Positions 6,899 through 15,861 of a DNA stretch of 64,000 nucleotides are shown one piece after another. The stretch comes from Pseudoalteromonas luteoviolacea. Lineage in GTDB: Bacteria > Pseudomonadota > Gammaproteobacteria > Enterobacterales > Alteromonadaceae. Where the stretch lies: positions 124,001 to 188,000 of the forward strand of contig NZ_JWIC01000009.1 in the NCBI RefSeq assembly GCF_000814765.1. The letters are read 5' to 3'. Each line of letters opens with the position of its first letter. Positions within the stretch are counted from its first letter, which is position 1. The position numbers were made by a program, and so were the translations under genes. The notes beneath the pieces were generated by a model. The model made no database searches. It saw only the letters and a program-made list of their open reading frames with translations, and was not told the origin of the DNA.

Positions 6899-9235
6899 AT
6901 GCTGCAAAAGCGTATTATTTGGCTGGCAAGTGCTCTGTTTGTGCTCAGTGGTTGTGCAGTACTGGGTGTCAGTCATTATGATGACTTATTTGGACCAGAG
7001 CAGCCGCGCCAACGTTTGGTTGAATACCGACAAGGCGGAGCACAATATTTGCAGCAGGTAAAACCGATCTTAGACAATCGCTGTGTGGTGTGTCACGGGT
7101 GTTATGATGCGCCCTGTCAGCTGAAGCTGAGTTCGCCGCAAGGGATTGAGCGTGGGCTCAGTAAAGCGTTGGTATATGACGGGACGCGTATTTTAGCGAC
7201 ACCACCAACGCGCCTTTTATTTGATGCAACGACCACTGCGCAGTGGCGAGATAAAGGGTTTACGCCAGTATTAAATGAGCGTGTGCAAACCCCTTATGCT
7301 AATTTACAAGGCAGTGTGATGTATCACAGCTTGCTACTGAAACAGCGCACGGTATTCCCACAGCAGAGCGTGTTGGGTGAAGAGTATGATTTTGCGTTGG
7401 ACAGGCAGCAAACGTGCCCGACGATGGATGAGTACGATAACTATGCAAAGGATAATCCGCATGCGGGTATGCCTTATGGATTGCCAGCATTGACTTCGAC
7501 TGAGTATGCACAACTGCAAAAGTGGTTAGAGCAAGGTGCCTTAATGAGCGAGGTCCCAGCACCTGCTGCTTCCGTTATGGCACAGGTCAATAAGTGGGAA
7601 GCTTTTTTAAATCAATCAGGGAATAAATATCAGTTAGCGGCTCGGTATATTTATGAGCATTGGTATTTGGCCAACATCTACTTTAGTGACCATAGCCATT
7701 CAGACTTTTTTAAATTGGTGCGGTCTAAAACTCCGCCGGGCGAGCCGATAGAGCTTATTGCCACAGTTCGGCCCTTTGATGATCCAAAAGTGTCGAGAGT
7801 GTATTATCGCCTAATGCATGAGCGCAGCACCATTTTGTCTAAAACACATCTGCCGTTGGCACTCAGTGATAAAAAAATGGCCCGCTTGTATGCACAGTTT
7901 ATTGGCAGTGATTATCAAGTATCTGAATTGCCAGGTTATGCACCCAAATTGGCCGCAAACCCATTTAAGACATTTGCAGCTATACCGGTTAAATCTCGCT
8001 ATCAATTTATGTTGGATGAAGCTGAATTGATTGTTAAAGGCTTCATTAAAGGCCCTGTATGTCGTGGTCAAATAGCACTTAATGTGATTAATGATCACTT
8101 TTGGGTGGCGTTTGTTGACCCTGAAAAAAATGCGTCTCCTGCAGTCGAAGCGCTATTGATGGCGCATGATGATGACTTGTTGTTGCCTGCGGCTGAGCAG
8201 AGCAATGCATTGCCGTTATCGAGCTGGGCTAAATACGCGAAGCATCAGAGTGATTACTTGAAAGCAAAAACGCGTTTGTCGGAAGAGATATTTAATCAAG
8301 GCGGTAAACTTGATTTAAATTTGATTTGGCAAGGGGATGGTCATAATCCCAATGCTGCGCTGACTATTTTCAGACACTTTAATAGTGCCACTGTCGTTAA
8401 AGGGTTTGTAGGGCAGCAGCCTAAAACCGCTTGGGTACTGGATTATGCATTGTTCGAACGTATTCACTATCTTCTTGTTGCAGGGTTTGATGTCTATGGC
8501 AACATAGGTCATCAGTTGATCACCCGTTTGTATATGGATTTTTTACGTCTTGAAGGTGAGCAGAATTTCCTGAACTTACTGCCACAAAGCCACCGCCAAG
8601 CGATTAAGCAGTACTGGTATCGCAACTCTCATTTGAGTTTAAGTGAGTTTATTAATCGCAAGAGCTTGTTGGGCGCACCGAGCCATATTCAGTATCACAG
8701 TCACGACCCACAACGTGAGCTCTATGACAAATTGACAGCCTACTTAGCGCCTGTATTGCATACAGAATATGATTACATGTCAGTCCCTGAGGCGTTAAAA
8801 ACACTGAATCATTTACCCATTGAAGCCATCAATACATTGCCGCAAGTGACGTTTATTTTGGTAAATGACGAGTTGGGCGAACTTAAGGGCTATACTTTGT
8901 TGCGCCACAATGCCCACTTTAATATCTCATCTTTACTTAATGAAGCAGGCCAGCGAGCTTATAAAGAGGATTATGTGACCCTGTTACCAGGCTTTGTTGG
9001 AGATTATCCAGAAGCCATCTGGTATTTGCCAAATCAAGTGCATATGGCAGCGTTTAGTGAGGGGTTAAAGCAGGTCTCGGATGAAGCAAGCTATCAGGCG
9101 TTAAAAGCGCAGTTTGGGATCAGACGCACCCACCCTCAGTTTTGGCAATATAGTGACTTGTTGCATCAGATTGCACAGCAGGTACGAGGTGTAGAGTTTG
9201 GTCTATTTGATTACAACCGATTAGAGAATCGATAA
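6899..9235 (+). CDS. cti: Fatty acid cis/trans isomerase
   Basis: A 778-aa periplasmic haem protein that converts cis-unsaturated membrane fatty acids to trans forms, quickly lowering membrane fluidity under solvent or heat stress. The N-terminus is hydrophobic and ends in a lipobox-like LSGC (Cys19), so it may be lipid-anchored on the periplasmic side. A single cytochrome-c-type haem motif CVVCH is at residues 62-66, as expected of Cti. Length matches the family. ATG 6899 follows AAAGAGGT. It sits 16 bp behind an acidic unknown gene and is followed by a hairpin shared with the convergent peroxidase gene. Confidence 0.93.
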   Translation: MLQKRIIWLASALFVLSGCAVLGVSHYDDLFGPEQPRQRLVEYRQGGAQYLQQVKPILDNRCVVCHGCYDAPCQLKLSSPQGIERGLSKALVYDGTRILATPPTRLLFDATTTAQWRDKGFTPVLNERVQTPYANLQGSVMYHSLLLKQRTVFPQQSVLGEEYDFALDRQQTCPTMDEYDNYAKDNPHAGMPYGLPALTSTEYAQLQKWLEQGALMSEVPAPAASVMAQVNKWEAFLNQSGNKYQLAARYIYEHWYLANIYFSDHSHSDFFKLVRSKTPPGEPIELIATVRPFDDPKVSRVYYRLMHERSTILSKTHLPLALSDKKMARLYAQFIGSDYQVSELPGYAPKLAANPFKTFAAIPVKSRYQFMLDEAELIVKGFIKGPVCRGQIALNVINDHFWVAFVDPEKNASPAVEALLMAHDDDLLLPAAEQSNALPLSSWAKYAKHQSDYLKAKTRLSEEIFNQGGKLDLNLIWQGDGHNPNAALTIFRHFNSATVVKGFVGQQPKTAWVLDYALFERIHYLLVAGFDVYGNIGHQLITRLYMDFLRLEGEQNFLNLLPQSHRQAIKQYWYRNSHLSLSEFINRKSLLGAPSHIQYHSHDPQRELYDKLTAYLAPVLHTEYDYMSVPEALKTLNHLPIEAINTLPQVTFILVNDELGELKGYTLLRHNAHFNISSLLNEAGQRAYKEDYVTLLPGFVGDYPEAIWYLPNQVHMAAFSEGLKQVSDEASYQALKAQFGIRRTHPQFWQYSDLLHQIAQQVRGVEFGLFDYNRLENR

Positions 9236-9241
9236 ATAAAA

Positions 9242-9273
9242 AAGTGGTGACAGCAGCTAAGCTGACACCACTT
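9242..9273 (-). terminator. Terminator between cti and the peroxiredoxin-like gene
   Basis: AAGTGGTGACAGC (9242-9254) and GCTGACACCACTT (9261-9273) form a long stem with one internal A/A mismatch and a 6-base loop. The A-rich run at 9233-9242 supplies a U tract on the minus strand, so it chiefly ends the minus-strand gene at 9284-9910. Confidence 0.75.
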
Positions 9274-9283
9274 GTCGCCTCGT

Positions 9284-9910
9284 TTAAAGTTTAGTGGCCG
9301 CTGTTGCAGCAGCGAGTAACACATTTTCGTCCAAACGCACTTTGTAATTAGGGTTAGCGTATTGGAACTGAATTAAGCCCTTTTTATCGATAACAAAGAC
9401 TGCAGGCACAGGGAGTGCAACACGGTCCTTCCCATCAAGGTCAACAAAGTTCACGCCTAGCTTGTTACGATATGCTTTGGCGGTTTTATCATCCAAGTAG
9501 TAAGCCAACCCGAGTGCTTGAGAATAAGCCAGCTCAGCATCAGACAACAACATATAATTGGGTGACTCTCTGGTGCTTTTAGCAAGAGACTGTGGAGAGT
9601 CTGGTGAAATAGCTACTATCTGAACACCTAATTTTTTCAGTTGCGGCTCAATTTTTTGGATCCCGTTTAGTTGGCGCACACAGTATGGGCACCATCCGCC
9701 ACGATAAACGACCACGAGGGTCGTTTTGCTTTGATATAGCTTGGCTAAATCGACCGCTTTACCCTGACTATTTTTTAATGTCATCGCTGGTGCGTCTAAC
9801 CCCGGTAGCAGCGGCGCTACCGTTTCTTGTGAATTACTGATGTTGGTGACAGTGGCCGCAGATGCGCTTGGTAGCACAGCTAACAGTAAAGCAAAGAGTA
9901 ATACTTGCAT
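9284..9910 (-). CDS. Exported AhpC/TSA-family thiol peroxidase (peroxiredoxin-like)
   Basis: A 208-aa protein with a cleavable signal peptide (MQVLLFALLLAVLPSASA) and a thioredoxin-fold AhpC/TSA domain from about residue 33 onward. The active site is GGWCPYCVRQL with Cys74 and Cys77; the CPYC pair resembles glutaredoxin/thioredoxin sites, and the surrounding VVVYRGGWCPYC is typical of peroxiredoxin-like proteins. It would reduce peroxides or disulfides in the periplasm. It is divergent from the dUTPase gene, with 120 bp between them for both promoters, and ends in a good hairpin. The electron donor is not evident from neighbours. Confidence 0.85.
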   Translation of the reverse strand: MQVLLFALLLAVLPSASAATVTNISNSQETVAPLLPGLDAPAMTLKNSQGKAVDLAKLYQSKTTLVVVYRGGWCPYCVRQLNGIQKIEPQLKKLGVQIVAISPDSPQSLAKSTRESPNYMLLSDAELAYSQALGLAYYLDDKTAKAYRNKLGVNFVDLDGKDRVALPVPAVFVIDKKGLIQFQYANPNYKVRLDENVLLAAATAATKL

Positions 9911-10030
9911 AAGTTCCTCGATAAAAAATGAATAGTCAGTGTTAATAGACAGGCAAAGTGACGAAAGGCTTTCGCTCGGGTATGATATTGTGTGTAACTT
10001 TTATAATTTATCAGGTCAAAGAGAGCGAAT

Positions 10031-10651
10031 ATGTCTGCAAATATCACAAAGCTGGTGGTGATGCTGGAAATGCAAAATGCGATGAATACCAAGGTGCATG
10101 AGCAATGGTTTAGTCAAGGTTTTGAATGGTATCGAGCAATTTGGGTCGAGTGTGCAGAAATGCTAGACCACTACGGTTGGAAGTGGTGGAAAAAACAAAC
10201 CCCAGACACAGAGCAGGTGATTTTAGAGCTGGTAGATATTTTTCACTTTGGTTTATCACTGCGAATTGATGGCGAAACCTCATTTGAAGAGTTAGCAAAG
10301 CAGTTAGATAAAGAGCTTGCAGCTCCAAGCCAAGCCGATGACTTCAAACAAACGCTTGAGTTATTGGCAGCCAGTGCAGTGGCCGACAAAGCATTCAATG
10401 CGGCAGCATTTGCAGGATGCATGACGCAAATAGGTATGAGTATCGACGACTTATATCGAGGATATGTGGGTAAAAATACGTTGAACTTCTTCCGTCAAGA
10501 TCACGGTTATAAAGAGGGTACCTACATCAAAGAGTGGGATGGCAAAGAGGATAATGAGCACTTGGTGGAGATAGTCAAAAGTCTAGACACTGAGCATCCA
10601 GACTTTGCTAAGCAAGTATATAGCGGCTTACAGGCACGCTATCCTGTATAA
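10031..10651 (+). CDS. Dimeric dUTP diphosphatase (all-alpha NTP-PPase)
   Basis: A 206-aa dUTPase of the dimeric, all-alpha type (dUTPase_2), unrelated to the trimeric Dut. It hydrolyses dUTP to dUMP and pyrophosphate, keeping uracil out of DNA and supplying dTMP synthesis. Metal-binding acidic residues lie in EWYRAIWVECAEMLDHYGWK (around residues 32-51) and DTEQVILELVDIFHFG (about 60-75), the usual helix pair of this fold. ATG 10031 follows AGAGAGCG. A partly deleted copy of its 3' end is found at 12127-12285, about 1.6 kb downstream. Confidence 0.9.
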   Translation: MSANITKLVVMLEMQNAMNTKVHEQWFSQGFEWYRAIWVECAEMLDHYGWKWWKKQTPDTEQVILELVDIFHFGLSLRIDGETSFEELAKQLDKELAAPSQADDFKQTLELLAASAVADKAFNAAAFAGCMTQIGMSIDDLYRGYVGKNTLNFFRQDHGYKEGTYIKEWDGKEDNEHLVEIVKSLDTEHPDFAKQVYSGLQARYPV

Positions 10652-11207
10652 ACTATCCACTGGGTAACAAAAGGGCGCTCGTCACGCGTTGCCGTCGAGC
10701 CAGCGATCTTGTTGAGAGGTTGCTGGCGGCAATATGTGGTGAAAACAATCAAAATGGCATAATGTGGCTGCGCGTTATATCACGGGCTTTGTAGGCAATA
10801 AATACGCAGTGCACAATTGACATGCCTTTGAATATTACTTTCATAACATAATGTGACGACATTGTTTGGCAGTGCCTCAAGAAGGCCATGATATCCAAGA
10901 ATGATCCGTATTTTGTATACATAGTGGATGAAAATAAACAAGCAATACTGGTAGTCACATTGTTTGAGTAACAGGCGCTCTATACGCATAACATGGACTG
11001 GACCTCAGCAAGTGGTGATGGGGAAGCCCGCAATTGTGCAGGGCTGACGCGACCAAAAGACATCTATTCACATCAGGGTTTTGGTTTTGATAGGCCAGGG
11101 ATTGTGCGCGTGACATTGCCCTCACATGGTGATCAACCTGCGACAGTGTGCCTAGCTGGTTAAGTGCTTCAACTACACCACTTCACTATGGATATTGGAG
11201 GATTGGT
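10652..11207. other. 556-bp gap with broken frames
   Basis: No intact gene. In the plus frame two interrupted coding-like pieces follow one another: ATG 10888 to TAA 10969-10971 (27 codons) and ATG 10993 to TAA 11161-11163 (56 codons). I do not recognise either. Together with the decayed dUTPase copy downstream they suggest a region rearranged or inserted and then eroded. Confidence 0.35.
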
Positions 11208-11912
11208 TTGAAATTACAGCGCCTAGCGATGGTGCCGGGAACACAGTGTAATAACAGGTTATGGGAGCGGCTTACGCCTTTACTGAGGGCGCATATAAAG
11301 CCTAGTCATATCGCCATAGAACAGTGTGCTACTCGAGCACATATGTTAGAAAAGATTGGTGATGAACTTCCCTCATCCGGGCACTTGCTGGGGTTTTCAA
11401 TGGGCGGCTACTTGACACTAGAGTACGCATTAGCTCACCCTGAACGAGTGGACTCCTTGGTGCTAATTGCCTGCAGTGCGTTTGGCTTGAACAAGGGTGA
11501 AAAGCTGGCGCGGAATACGATGCGCAATTTTTTAAAAGCAAACACATATCCAGGCATGTCTCCCCGTCGCATACAACAATTTATTGGCTCAAATCGATGG
11601 CAAGATAAGGCGCTTATTGAGGTGATCAAAGCGATGGATAAAACGCTTGGAGGTGCTACATTGCTGAACCAAGTGCAAGAAACATCTGATAGAGAGGATT
11701 TAAGTGCGAGGCTTTGTAGTTTAACGTGTCGGGTATTGATCATTGCGGCACGAGACGATCAGCAAGTAGCCTGGCAAGACCTCAAGCGAATGGCAGAACT
11801 GTTACCTGATGCACAGCTAACGGTACTCAATGATTGTGGTCACATGGTGCCATTGGAGCAGCCAGAAGCACTCGCTGAGCGACTTAACTTATTTTATTCA
11901 GCTAAAGGTTAA
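11208..11912 (+). CDS. Alpha/beta hydrolase
   Basis: A 234-aa alpha/beta-hydrolase. The nucleophile elbow is GFSMGG (LLGFSMGGYLTLEYA), the acid is probably Asp in AARDDQQV, and the histidine is in CGHMVPLEQPE, so all three catalytic residues are present. I place the start at TTG 11208 because GGAGG lies six bases upstream and the sequence then runs directly into the first strand (LQRLAMVPGTQ). An ATG at 11229 is an alternative, and an upstream in-frame GTG at 11148 has no ribosome site. The substrate is probably a small ester or lactone. It is flanked by degenerate sequence on both sides. Confidence 0.8.
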   Translation: MKLQRLAMVPGTQCNNRLWERLTPLLRAHIKPSHIAIEQCATRAHMLEKIGDELPSSGHLLGFSMGGYLTLEYALAHPERVDSLVLIACSAFGLNKGEKLARNTMRNFLKANTYPGMSPRRIQQFIGSNRWQDKALIEVIKAMDKTLGGATLLNQVQETSDREDLSARLCSLTCRVLIIAARDDQQVAWQDLKRMAELLPDAQLTVLNDCGHMVPLEQPEALAERLNLFYSAKG

Positions 11913-12126
11913 AGGGACAAAGACATAGCCTATTTATACAGGGGAGCTTTTTTCAGTGGCTTGGGAACAGCTATGCTTTTGCCGTAGGTGATTGAAGAGG
12001 AATGACAGTCTATTAGCCTTGATGATCTTTAAATGCTTATTGCCGTGTATCCTCAAAGGCAGAGAGCACGCTGTCATGAACGCAGTATGTGAAGATATGG
12101 GGTAGTTAAGCAGCCTAGCTTAAACA

Positions 12127-12285
12127 GGATAGGTGTAAGTCTACTGCTGATGGGTAAATACACGATATTGAAATGAAAGCGATATCTAGTTGGCGAGTCT
12201 GTTTCAGGCAATGTGGAAAAGTCTAGATGTTGAATATCTAGACTTCGCTAAGCCACAGGATCATGGCTTATTCTCGTGTGATTAA
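12127..12285 (+). pseudogene. Decayed fragment of a second dUTPase gene
   Basis: A frame at 12217-12285 reads KSLDVEYLDFAK, closely matching KSLDTEHPDFAK near the end of the dUTPase at 10031-10651. The DNA matches too (AAAAGTCTAGA, ATC-AGACTT, GCTAAGC in the same order and spacing). Further upstream, ATAGGTGTAAGTCTA (from 12129) and GGGTAAATACACG align to dUTPase DNA in the same order but with deletions and stop codons. It therefore cannot encode an enzyme. It implies an old duplication of the dUTPase gene. Confidence 0.65.
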
Positions 12286-12292
12286 GCGCAAG

Positions 12293-12964
12293 TTATGCGA
12301 TGGGTAAGAGTGTACGATAGTCACTGATGGCCATATAGTCAGTGATCTCTTTAGGAGGTTGCTGACTGTCAGGATTATTGATCGCCAATAAGTGGCCAAT
12401 CCCATACTCTCTCGCTGCCGCTAATACGCTTAAGCTGTCATCTACAAATAAAGTCCGCGACTTATCAAATCCAAGGTCTGCTTGCACTTGCTGCCAAAGG
12501 GACTGACTTTCTTTACTGACACCGTATTCATGTGTCGAAATGATCTTGTCCAAGTAGCCATCGAATTGTGCGCCAATGAGCTGGGTGCGTTCTATTTTTA
12601 GGCTTAAGCTATCTGGATGGGCATTGGTAAGGAGTACTAATTCTTTACCTGCATCTTTGAGCGCCTGTAAAAAGTCTGGCACATCCTCTCTGAGCGAAAT
12701 GAGATGTTCCACTTCGCGTTTGAGTTCCATGATCGGTAGCTGAAGTTCTGCTTGCCAGTAATCAAGGCAATACCATTCTATCTGTCCTGTTACGGCTTCA
12801 TATCTGGCAAGAATATCTGCGCGAGCTTGTTCAAGTGTCAGACCCTGTCTGAGTGCATGGGCTTTGGGGATGACCTCCAACCAAAAATGGTTATCAAAAT
12901 GAAGATCTAAAAGGGTGCCGTCCATATCGAGCAAGACGGTATCGATTTTTGACCAATTTAGCAT
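12293..12964 (-). CDS. yrfG: GMP/IMP nucleotidase of the HAD superfamily
   Basis: A 223-aa HAD phosphatase. The phosphorylated aspartate motif is LLDMDGTLLD (Asp13 nucleophile, Asp15 general acid), motif II LLTNAH is in mid-protein, and FVDDSLSVLAAA near residue 170 is the metal-binding motif IV. The sequence pattern, including ALRQGLTLEQARADI and the IEWYCLDYW cap region, fits YrfG, which dephosphorylates GMP and IMP in E. coli. It is divergent from nudE with 60 bp between them, the same pairing seen around E. coli yrfG-nudE, which supports the name. Confidence 0.87.
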   Translation of the reverse strand: MLNWSKIDTVLLDMDGTLLDLHFDNHFWLEVIPKAHALRQGLTLEQARADILARYEAVTGQIEWYCLDYWQAELQLPIMELKREVEHLISLREDVPDFLQALKDAGKELVLLTNAHPDSLSLKIERTQLIGAQFDGYLDKIISTHEYGVSKESQSLWQQVQADLGFDKSRTLFVDDSLSVLAAAREYGIGHLLAINNPDSQQPPKEITDYMAISDYRTLLPIA

Positions 12965-13024
12965 AGGCTTTTAACTACAAAGGCTTTATGATTAGGTTAT
13001 CCACATCATAGCAAATAAAAGTTT

Positions 13025-13588
13025 ATGTCACAGAAAAAGCATCCCTGTCCGCCGGAAATTTTGTCATCTGACGTTGTCGCCTCGAGTCGGTTGTTTACCG
13101 TTGAAGCTTTATCCTTACAGTTCTCAAATGGCGAACGAAGGCAATATGAGCGGGTGAAAGGAGGAGGTCGAGGCGCGGTTATGATTGTGCCAATAACTGC
13201 TGAAAATGAACTATTATTAGTGAGAGAGTACTGTGCAGGTACACATGACTATCAACTGGGCTTCCCTAAAGGGCTGATAGATCCGGGTGAGACACCGATA
13301 GAGGCGGGTAACAGAGAATTAAAAGAGGAAGTCGGTTTTGGCGCCAATGAATTTGTCGACTTAAAAACGGTTTCTCTCGCGCCCAGCTATTTCAAAGCAC
13401 ATATGCATATTTTATTTGCAAAAGATTTGTACCCCGAGCGTTTAGAAGGGGATGAGCCTGAACCGCTGGTAGTGGTGAAATGGCCTCTTGATGACTGGCA
13501 ATCTCTACTGGATCAAAGTGACTTTACCGAAGCGCGAAGTGTGGCTGCACTGTTGTTATTACAGCAGTATTTATTAAAGGAGGTTTAA
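13025..13588 (+). CDS. nudE: ADP-ribose / ADP-compound Nudix hydrolase
   Basis: A 187-aa Nudix hydrolase that cleaves ADP-ribose, Ap3A, NADH-type ADP compounds in the cytoplasm. The Nudix box GLIDPGETPIEAGNRELKEEVGF-type sequence is at residues 83-105, with the REL-x-EE-x-G core intact. The N-terminal half carries the ADP-sugar pyrophosphatase-like YERVKGGGRGAVMIVPI strand. ATG 13025 starts a short distance after the divergent yrfG. It ends one base before the cysQ start, and the ribosome site for cysQ (AGGAGG) lies within its last codons, so the two are translated together. Confidence 0.92.
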   Translation: MSQKKHPCPPEILSSDVVASSRLFTVEALSLQFSNGERRQYERVKGGGRGAVMIVPITAENELLLVREYCAGTHDYQLGFPKGLIDPGETPIEAGNRELKEEVGFGANEFVDLKTVSLAPSYFKAHMHILFAKDLYPERLEGDEPEPLVVVKWPLDDWQSLLDQSDFTEARSVAALLLLQQYLLKEV

Positions 13589-13589
13589 A

Positions 13590-14381
13590 TTGCAAACCTA
13601 CTTAGAGCCATGTATTGAACTTGCGCAATTGGCAGGTAAGGCCATTATGGCGATTTATCAGCAAGATGATATTGGTCAACAGGAAAAGTCTGATCACACC
13701 CCTGTCACTGCCGCTGACTTAGCTGCCAATGAGGTATTGCTCAATGGATTAAAAGCGCTCGCACCGGATATCCCTGTGATGTCTGAAGAAACGCCAATTC
13801 CACCGCTTGAGCTGCGACAAGATTGGCAGCGCTACTGGCTTCTAGATCCGATGGACGGGACTGGCGAGTTTATTTTGCAAAGTGGTGACTTTGCGGTCAA
13901 TATTGCGCTGATTGAAGGTAACCAGCCCGTGCTGGGTGTGATCCATTGGCCTGCAAAAAACGTGACTTATTTCGCGACTAAAGGGGCTGGAGCGTATAAA
14001 CGCTCGGGTGCGACGGATGAGCAAATATGCGTAGCGCCACCGGATACGTTAACGCTTGCAGTGAGTCGAAGGCAGAAGATTGAGGCGGTAAGCCAGTATC
14101 TGAATAGTCAGTTTGATACCATTGCATTGGGCTCTTGTTCATTGAAAGCGTGTATTATTGCTGAAGGCAAGGCTGATTGCTTTTTACGTGTTGGTCCAAC
14201 AGGAGAGTGGGATACAGGGGCATCTCAAGTGATTGTAGAAGAAGCGGGTGGATGTATTACCGATGCACAATTTAATCCGCTGACTTATAACCAGCGTGAA
14301 ACTACTGAAAACCCTGACTTTATCGTTATGGGTCATCCTGATTGGCAGTTTCAGAAGTTAATCAGCCCTCATCAACGGTAA
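13590..14381 (+). CDS. cysQ: 3'(2'),5'-bisphosphate nucleotidase
   Basis: A 263-aa lithium-sensitive phosphatase of the inositol monophosphatase superfamily. It removes the 3'-phosphate of PAP, a by-product of sulfate assimilation. The metal-binding motifs are SEE near 65-67, DPMDGT at 86-91, and WDTGASQVIVEEAGG near residue 210. It starts with TTG at 13590, directly after AGGAGG (13578-13583) and one base after the nudE stop; no ATG lies at the right place. Length matches CysQ. The pairing with nudE makes a two-gene nucleotide-cleanup operon. Confidence 0.9.
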   Translation: MQTYLEPCIELAQLAGKAIMAIYQQDDIGQQEKSDHTPVTAADLAANEVLLNGLKALAPDIPVMSEETPIPPLELRQDWQRYWLLDPMDGTGEFILQSGDFAVNIALIEGNQPVLGVIHWPAKNVTYFATKGAGAYKRSGATDEQICVAPPDTLTLAVSRRQKIEAVSQYLNSQFDTIALGSCSLKACIIAEGKADCFLRVGPTGEWDTGASQVIVEEAGGCITDAQFNPLTYNQRETTENPDFIVMGHPDWQFQKLISPHQR

Positions 14382-14535
14382 GTCGTCATGCTCTGACTGC
14401 GTATTTTTGTCATGTTATGCAAGTAAAATTCGCAGTTAGCGCGGCAAGTTTTTTACTAAAATACGGGCTTTTACAAAGAAAAACACAGTTTTGCCGTATT
14501 TTTGTTCATTTAAGCAATTATTTTTTGTCAAATCC

Positions 14536-14563
14536 TTGCAATAAAAATAAATTTAGATATTAT
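14536..14563 (+). promoter_or_regulatory. Sigma70 promoter of the initiator tRNA array
   Basis: TTGCAA (14536-14541), a 16-bp spacer, and TATTAT (14558-14563) stand about 65 bp before the first tRNA. The sequence just after is AGCGACC, a discriminator fairly rich in G and C. Confidence 0.6.
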
Positions 14564-14631
14564 AGCGACCTCTTTAAGGAAGAGCTGAAAAGCACTGATT
14601 TAAAGTAGCATCAATCATTGATGCATACAGG

Positions 14632-14708
<77 letters not shown>

Positions 14709-14752
14709 ACTTCTTAGTTAAGAAAGAAGCAAAACAAACTTAACATTACAGG

Positions 14753-14829
<77 letters not shown>

Positions 14830-14874
14830 ACTTCTTAAGTTAAGAAAGAAGCAAAACAAACTTAACAATACAGG

Positions 14875-14951
<77 letters not shown>

Positions 14952-15416
14952 ACTCCCTGTATATTCTTAATTATATCTTATCTAGTCAATTTACTATCTC
15001 GATACATTCTCTTAAAGCTTCTTAAAATACTGATTTTCATTGTTTTTTATTGGTGCTTTATACCATATACACGATCTCATATGAACGCTTACATTGGCAA
15101 CTTGAGCAGTTATCGATGCCATTGAGTGCAATTGACGTGCGATGCCTGCAACACTTGGTGCCCGCGTCACGTTATCCGTCGCAGAGCTACCCCATTTTTT
15201 CATGTACAACGTCATACCAACTAATTATTTATATACCATTTCAAACTTAATGTTATGAATAAAGAGGCGAATAATAAATCTCATTTTATTTCTCTTTTTT
15301 AAATTTAAAAGTTTACAAAAGTTTACGCTGAATTACTTTGAGGATTTTAGATTATAAATTAAATTGAAATTTCAAGTACGACTGCTTTTTAAATAAAATT
15401 AAAAAAGGAAATTATA
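14952..15416. other. 465-bp non-coding stretch between tRNAs and peptide gene
   Basis: AT-rich with no convincing gene. It contains a perfect 10-bp tandem repeat, AAAAGTTTAC at 15307-15316 and 15317-15326, about 90 bp before the peptide gene, which could be a regulator site. AAAAAAGGAAA just before 15417 is that gene's ribosome site. Confidence 0.5.
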
Positions 15417-15638
15417 ATGAAGCTATCTATTCAAAAGAAAAAACTAAAGTCTCTTTCTAAAAGCCAAGATATTATGAAAGAGCAAACACCAGTCGTGGCT
15501 GGTGGTACATTTAATACCACAGGTCCAGGCTCCACATGTCAAAACTCAACAGCTTGCCCTTCTAGAGATAGGCCAGATACTTGTGTAAAAATATCTAAAG
15601 AAGCCAGTTGCTTAATTGGCCACAGCTGCTTGTGCTAA
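15417..15638 (+). CDS. Orphan GG-leader, Cys-rich peptide (RiPP precursor-like)
   Basis: A 73-aa peptide with a basic N-terminus (KLSIQKKKLKSLSKSQ), then TPVVAGG at about residues 24-30 as a double-glycine leader end, then a Ser/Thr-rich core with six Cys, ending in CLIGHSCLC. The leader form, a run of lysines and leucines followed by a Gly-Gly, is like the class I lanthipeptide-type precursors often annotated in Pseudoalteromonas. No modification enzyme, protease or exporter lies in this window, so it would rely on machinery elsewhere, or be an exported disulfide peptide. It has a good ribosome site (AAGGA) seven bases upstream. Function is inference only. Confidence 0.6.
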   Translation: MKLSIQKKKLKSLSKSQDIMKEQTPVVAGGTFNTTGPGSTCQNSTACPSRDRPDTCVKISKEASCLIGHSCLC

Positions 15639-15861
15639 TAGGGTAAACTGTTGCAGTGGAGGCCAATGCATTCACTGCATTTGCAGTAAAATAAGCGTAT
15701 AGTGTCTGATGATAGCTGTATCTGTGGTTATTAAACGAGAGACTTCAACTTGCCATGAAGAGACCTTTAATTGGATTAGTTCCAATCAATTAATTTAAAA
15801 CAATACTGAATTAATTTAGGGAGAATACATCAGGCAGGGTCAAAACCCCACCTGACTTAAA

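Noticed and set aside
10749..10989. Two overlapping minus-strand frames of about 69 codons
   Set aside because: They overlap each other in different frames, have no ribosome site, and read like chance frames in eroded DNA.
14342..14608. 88-codon plus frame from the cysQ end
   Set aside because: It overlaps cysQ and then spans the tRNA promoter at 14536-14563; composition is not coding.
15012..15250. Frames of 66-67 codons on both strands before the peptide gene
   Set aside because: Opposite-strand overlapping frames with no ribosome site; AT-rich chance frames.
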